Below, piece after piece: positions 49,947-52,593 of a DNA stretch of 52,593 nucleotides. Positions within the stretch are counted from its first letter, which is position 1. The number at the start of each line of letters is the position of its first letter. The stretch is from assembly GCA_003130835.1 (NCBI GenBank), contig QEXX01000033.1, positions 1 through 52,593 on the forward strand, given 5' to 3'. The notes beneath the pieces are model-generated. The model had not been told where the DNA came from. It did not search any database and worked only from the letters and a program-made list of their open reading frames with translations. A program made the position numbers and the translations under genes. Origin of the DNA: Anaerolineae bacterium (GTDB lineage Bacteria; Chloroflexota; Anaerolineae; Anaerolineales; UBA4823).

Positions 49947-52379
49947 GTGGCCAAAAGGAAAACAACGCCAACCCATTCTCCCGAGAAAGGCATAGATGCC
50001 TGGTTCCGGGCTGCATTTTATTGTACGGGGGAAGCGCTCCTGACTACCGATGGCGAAGGGAAAATCTTGCACATGAACCCCGAAGCCGAACGGCTGAGCG
50101 GTTGGCGGGAAGAGCAGGTGCAAGGCAAACCTCTCGCCACCGTTTTCAAGATCATCGCCGAAAAAACGGGTCAGGAAGATGAAAATCTGCTCGAGCAGGT
50201 CTTGCTCAAGGGAGAAAAGGTTGAACTGACAAATCAGCTCGTCTTGGTGAAGGGGGACAACGGGGAAATCCCCCTCCTTGGTAGCTGCTCCCCAATACGA
50301 GCGGAGAACGGAGAAATTCTGGGGGCTGTGCTGGTCTTTCGCCAACAACGGCACGGGCGTGACGCACAGCACACCGATCAGGCAATGCGCCTGAGCGAAG
50401 AGCGCTATCACATCATCTCGGAGATGATCTCCGATTACGCCTACGCCTTTCGGGTTGAGGAGGATGGCAGCTTGGTGCGCGAATGGCTGGCCGGCGGCTT
50501 TGAACAGATTACCGGCTTCACCCCTGAGGAATCGCAAGCGCGGGGCGGCTGGCGGGCGCTGATTTACCCGCCGGATATGCCGATTGCCATGCGGCGGTTG
50601 GAGACGTTGCTGTCGGGCGAATCCGATGTCAGCGAGTTTCGCATCATCCGCAAAGACGGACGCATTCGCTGGCTGCGCGATCACGGTAAGCCGATCTGGG
50701 ATGAGCGATTGGGACGGGTGGTGCGCATTTATGGTGCCGCCCAAGATATTACTGAGCATAAGTTGCGTGAATTGGAACTGCAAGCTCTGGCGCAGGTCAG
50801 CCAAGCTGTGGGGAAAGAGACCGACTTTCAATCCCTAGCCGAACGCCTCATTGAGGCAACGCTTCCGGCTGTGCCGAGTGCCCAAAAGGGTAGTTTGGCT
50901 GTCCTCACCGACCCAACCCATTTGAAAGTCATAGCTCTGGTGGGCTATCATGACCCAACCGTGCGCGGCCTGACCTATTCCATCGATTGGGGGTACGCCG
51001 GACGCTGCTTTCGCCTGAAAAAACCCTTACTGATTGCCGACATCGAACAAGATATGGAGCTTCGTCAAGATGGAGATATGGCGACGATCCCAGAAGTGAG
51101 GGCGATCCGCAGTGCGGTGGTTGCCCCGCTGAGGGTTCATGAAAGTGTCATGGGCGTTGTCTCTTTTGAGTCGAATCAACCCCAGGCTTTCACGCCGGAA
51201 GAATTAAACCTTTTGAACACCTTAGCCAATACGTTAGCCCTGGTCTTACACAATGTTCAACTGCACGAAGAGGCAAACCGCCGTGTGTGTCAGTTGCAAG
51301 CAGTGCAAATGGTTGGCAAAGCGCTGATCGCTTCCCTGGATGTCCACTTGGTATTCGATGTATTAATTCAACAAGTGCTAAGCCAACTGAATGCAGATGC
51401 CGTAGGCCTTTTGTTATACAATCCCTACTTGCAAACGCTCGAATATGCTGCCAATAGCGGTTTCCGTTCCCGTCACTATGAACAGACCTTTCTCTCACTG
51501 ACGACTTCCCTGGCTGGCAAAGCCGCCATGGAACGCCAAATTCTTACCATCACCGATTTAAGCCAACTTAGCCCTGGCTTTGCTCAGACCTTTCGTTTGG
51601 AGGGTTTTCAAACCTACGGCGCAGCGCCTTTGATCGCTAAAGGAAAACTGAAGGGTGTTTTAGAGGTCTTCTATCGTTATCCCTTCTCTGCAGACGCTGA
51701 TTGGAAACGCTTGTTTGAACTGCTTGCCGATCAAGCCGCTATAGCCATCGATAACGCTGAGATGTTCGAGGAGTTGCGTCGTACGAACTTAAGACTCTCG
51801 CTGGCTTATGAAGCGACCATCGAGGGTTGGTCGAAAGCCTTAGAATTACGCGATAAAGAAACCGAAGGACACACCTTGCGCGTGACCGAATTGACCTTGA
51901 AGCTAGCCGAGCGTTTGGGTGTCGATCCTGCTCTGCTGCCACATATCCGGCGGGGAAGCCTGCTCCATGATATTGGCAAGATTGCGATCCCCGATGCCGT
52001 TTTGCAGAAACCCGGACCGCTGAGCGAAGAGGAGTGGGCATTGATGCGCAAACACCCCACTTTCGCTTATGAGATGCTTTCTCCCATCGAATATCTGCAA
52101 CCAGCCTTGAACATTCCCTACTGTCATCATGAACGCTGGGATGGCAGCGGTTATCCGCGTGGTTTGAAAGGAGAAGAAATCCCACTCGAAGCGCGCCTCT
52201 TTGCCGTCGCCGACGTCTGGGATGCATTGACCAGCAACCGTCCCTATCGGCGCGCCTGGAGCCGCGCCGAGGCGCTGGCTTATATCCGCCAGCAAGCCGG
52301 TAGGCAGTTTGATCCACGCGTTGTTCAGGCATTCTTGGCAATCGTGGAGGAGGAGGCAGAACAGGCAGGCAATTCGTAG
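49947..52379 (+). CDS. PAS-GAF sensor with HD-GYP c-di-GMP phosphodiesterase domain
   Basis: This cytoplasmic regulator of about 810 residues has a PAS domain (about 20-135), a second PAS/PAC (about 150-275, ending AAQDITEHK), a GAF domain (about 295-440), a second GAF (about 455-610) and a C-terminal HD-GYP domain (about 625-800). The HD pair is at about 674 (LLHDIGK) and the downstream HHERWDGSGYP at about 727 carries the GYP signature, so phosphodiesterase activity on c-di-GMP is expected. A TTG at 49938 is in frame, but the GTG at 49947 has AGGA about 9 bp upstream. No receiver domain or cognate kinase is nearby. Confidence 0.9.
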   Translation: MAKRKTTPTHSPEKGIDAWFRAAFYCTGEALLTTDGEGKILHMNPEAERLSGWREEQVQGKPLATVFKIIAEKTGQEDENLLEQVLLKGEKVELTNQLVLVKGDNGEIPLLGSCSPIRAENGEILGAVLVFRQQRHGRDAQHTDQAMRLSEERYHIISEMISDYAYAFRVEEDGSLVREWLAGGFEQITGFTPEESQARGGWRALIYPPDMPIAMRRLETLLSGESDVSEFRIIRKDGRIRWLRDHGKPIWDERLGRVVRIYGAAQDITEHKLRELELQALAQVSQAVGKETDFQSLAERLIEATLPAVPSAQKGSLAVLTDPTHLKVIALVGYHDPTVRGLTYSIDWGYAGRCFRLKKPLLIADIEQDMELRQDGDMATIPEVRAIRSAVVAPLRVHESVMGVVSFESNQPQAFTPEELNLLNTLANTLALVLHNVQLHEEANRRVCQLQAVQMVGKALIASLDVHLVFDVLIQQVLSQLNADAVGLLLYNPYLQTLEYAANSGFRSRHYEQTFLSLTTSLAGKAAMERQILTITDLSQLSPGFAQTFRLEGFQTYGAAPLIAKGKLKGVLEVFYRYPFSADADWKRLFELLADQAAIAIDNAEMFEELRRTNLRLSLAYEATIEGWSKALELRDKETEGHTLRVTELTLKLAERLGVDPALLPHIRRGSLLHDIGKIAIPDAVLQKPGPLSEEEWALMRKHPTFAYEMLSPIEYLQPALNIPYCHHERWDGSGYPRGLKGEEIPLEARLFAVADVWDALTSNRPYRRAWSRAEALAYIRQQAGRQFDPRVVQAFLAIVEEEAEQAGNS

Positions 52380-52418
52380 CCATCGATGGCAGGTTGAACA
52401 GCACAGCGTACCCAAAGC

Positions 52419-52593
52419 CGTTGGGTTGAGCCCGTCGAAACCCGCCACTGGGTCTCGATACGGGCTGACGCCCTACTCGACCCACAAGCCTAAAGCGGGT
52501 TGAGCCTGTCGAAACCCGTTGGGTTGAGCCCGTCGAAACCCGCCACTGGGTCTCGATACGGGCTGACGCCCTACTCGACCCACAAGCCTAAAG
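52419..52593. repeat. Direct repeat of 77 bp with 98-bp period, truncated by the window end
   Basis: 52419-52495 is repeated at 52517-52593 as far as can be read by eye. Sub-motifs GGTTGAGCCYGTCGAAACCC and GGGTCTCGATACGGGCTGACG recur, of the kind found in dispersed intergenic repeats. The array may continue beyond the window. Confidence 0.85.

Noticed and set aside
51739..52485. 248-codon minus-strand frame opposite the HD-GYP domain
   Set aside because: Antisense to the conserved HD-GYP catalytic core; composition is Arg/Pro-rich and no domain is visible.

Overview
The window looks like a chromosomal segment of a Chloroflexota bacterium, most likely class Anaerolineae. This rests on recalled gene content, not on a database search: a ClpC with Clp_N repeats, a four-domain S1 protein, NBR1-type Ig lipoproteins, a split BchI/VWA chelatase pair, a PucC-family transporter next to a small HTH regulator, frequent GTG/TTG starts and many 4-bp ATGA/GTGA gene overlaps. 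No rRNA, tRNA or CRISPR array was seen.

Layout. 1-2.4 kb is an AT-richer accessory island: the start of a transposase gene with its terminal inverted repeat, then a type II restriction-modification pair (MvaI/BcnI-like nuclease and an amino-methyltransferase). 2.5-7.4 kb (minus strand) holds an M1-type lipoprotein peptidase, a class I aminotransferase and the chelatase pair. 7.5-11.7 kb (plus) holds the S1 protein and ClpC, separated by a terminator that has a perfect competing helix. 11.8-13.1 kb is an MFS transporter. 13.3-20.3 kb (plus) holds a class V aminotransferase-like enzyme and then a tight operon: unknown protein, MurJ, an S8 protease carrying in-frame repeats, and an EamA transporter. 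20.3-24.7 kb (minus) is a five-gene run from HutI to a MoaD/ThiS-like protein. 24.9-28.9 kb is a heterodimeric ABC exporter preceded by a leader peptide and attenuator. 29-32.4 kb holds PhnX and a ComEC-like protein. 32.4-34.3 kb is the PucC-family transporter with its HTH regulator. 34.6-35.2 kb is a decayed M28 peptidase cut by a MITE.

35.2-43.6 kb is one minus-strand corrinoid salvage locus: promoter, cobalamin riboswitch, tandem terminators, then btuF-btuC-btuD-cobO-cobT-cobS-cbiZ-cbiB-cobU. It imports corrinoids, removes their lower loop (CbiZ), adenosylates, rebuilds the aminopropanol arm and attaches a new lower ligand. No corrin-ring genes are present in the window. 43.7-52.6 kb holds a class V aminotransferase, a Lon-like protease, a lipase / small ORF / GIY-YIG overlap cluster, a PAS-GAF-HD-GYP regulator and terminal repeats.

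The most interesting items are: (1) the leader-peptide attenuator with three competing segments ahead of an ABC exporter whose degenerate site is split between its two subunits, resembling B. subtilis bmrBCD; (2) a MITE that shares its terminal repeats with the transposase element at the window edge; (3) a ComEC-like protein whose metallo-beta-lactamase ligands are gone; (4) a subtilisin-like protease with three 42-bp repeats inserted in frame between its catalytic Asp and His; (5) a 71-codon ORF joined by 4-bp overlaps at both ends; and (6) hairpins placed at predicted transcription starts.
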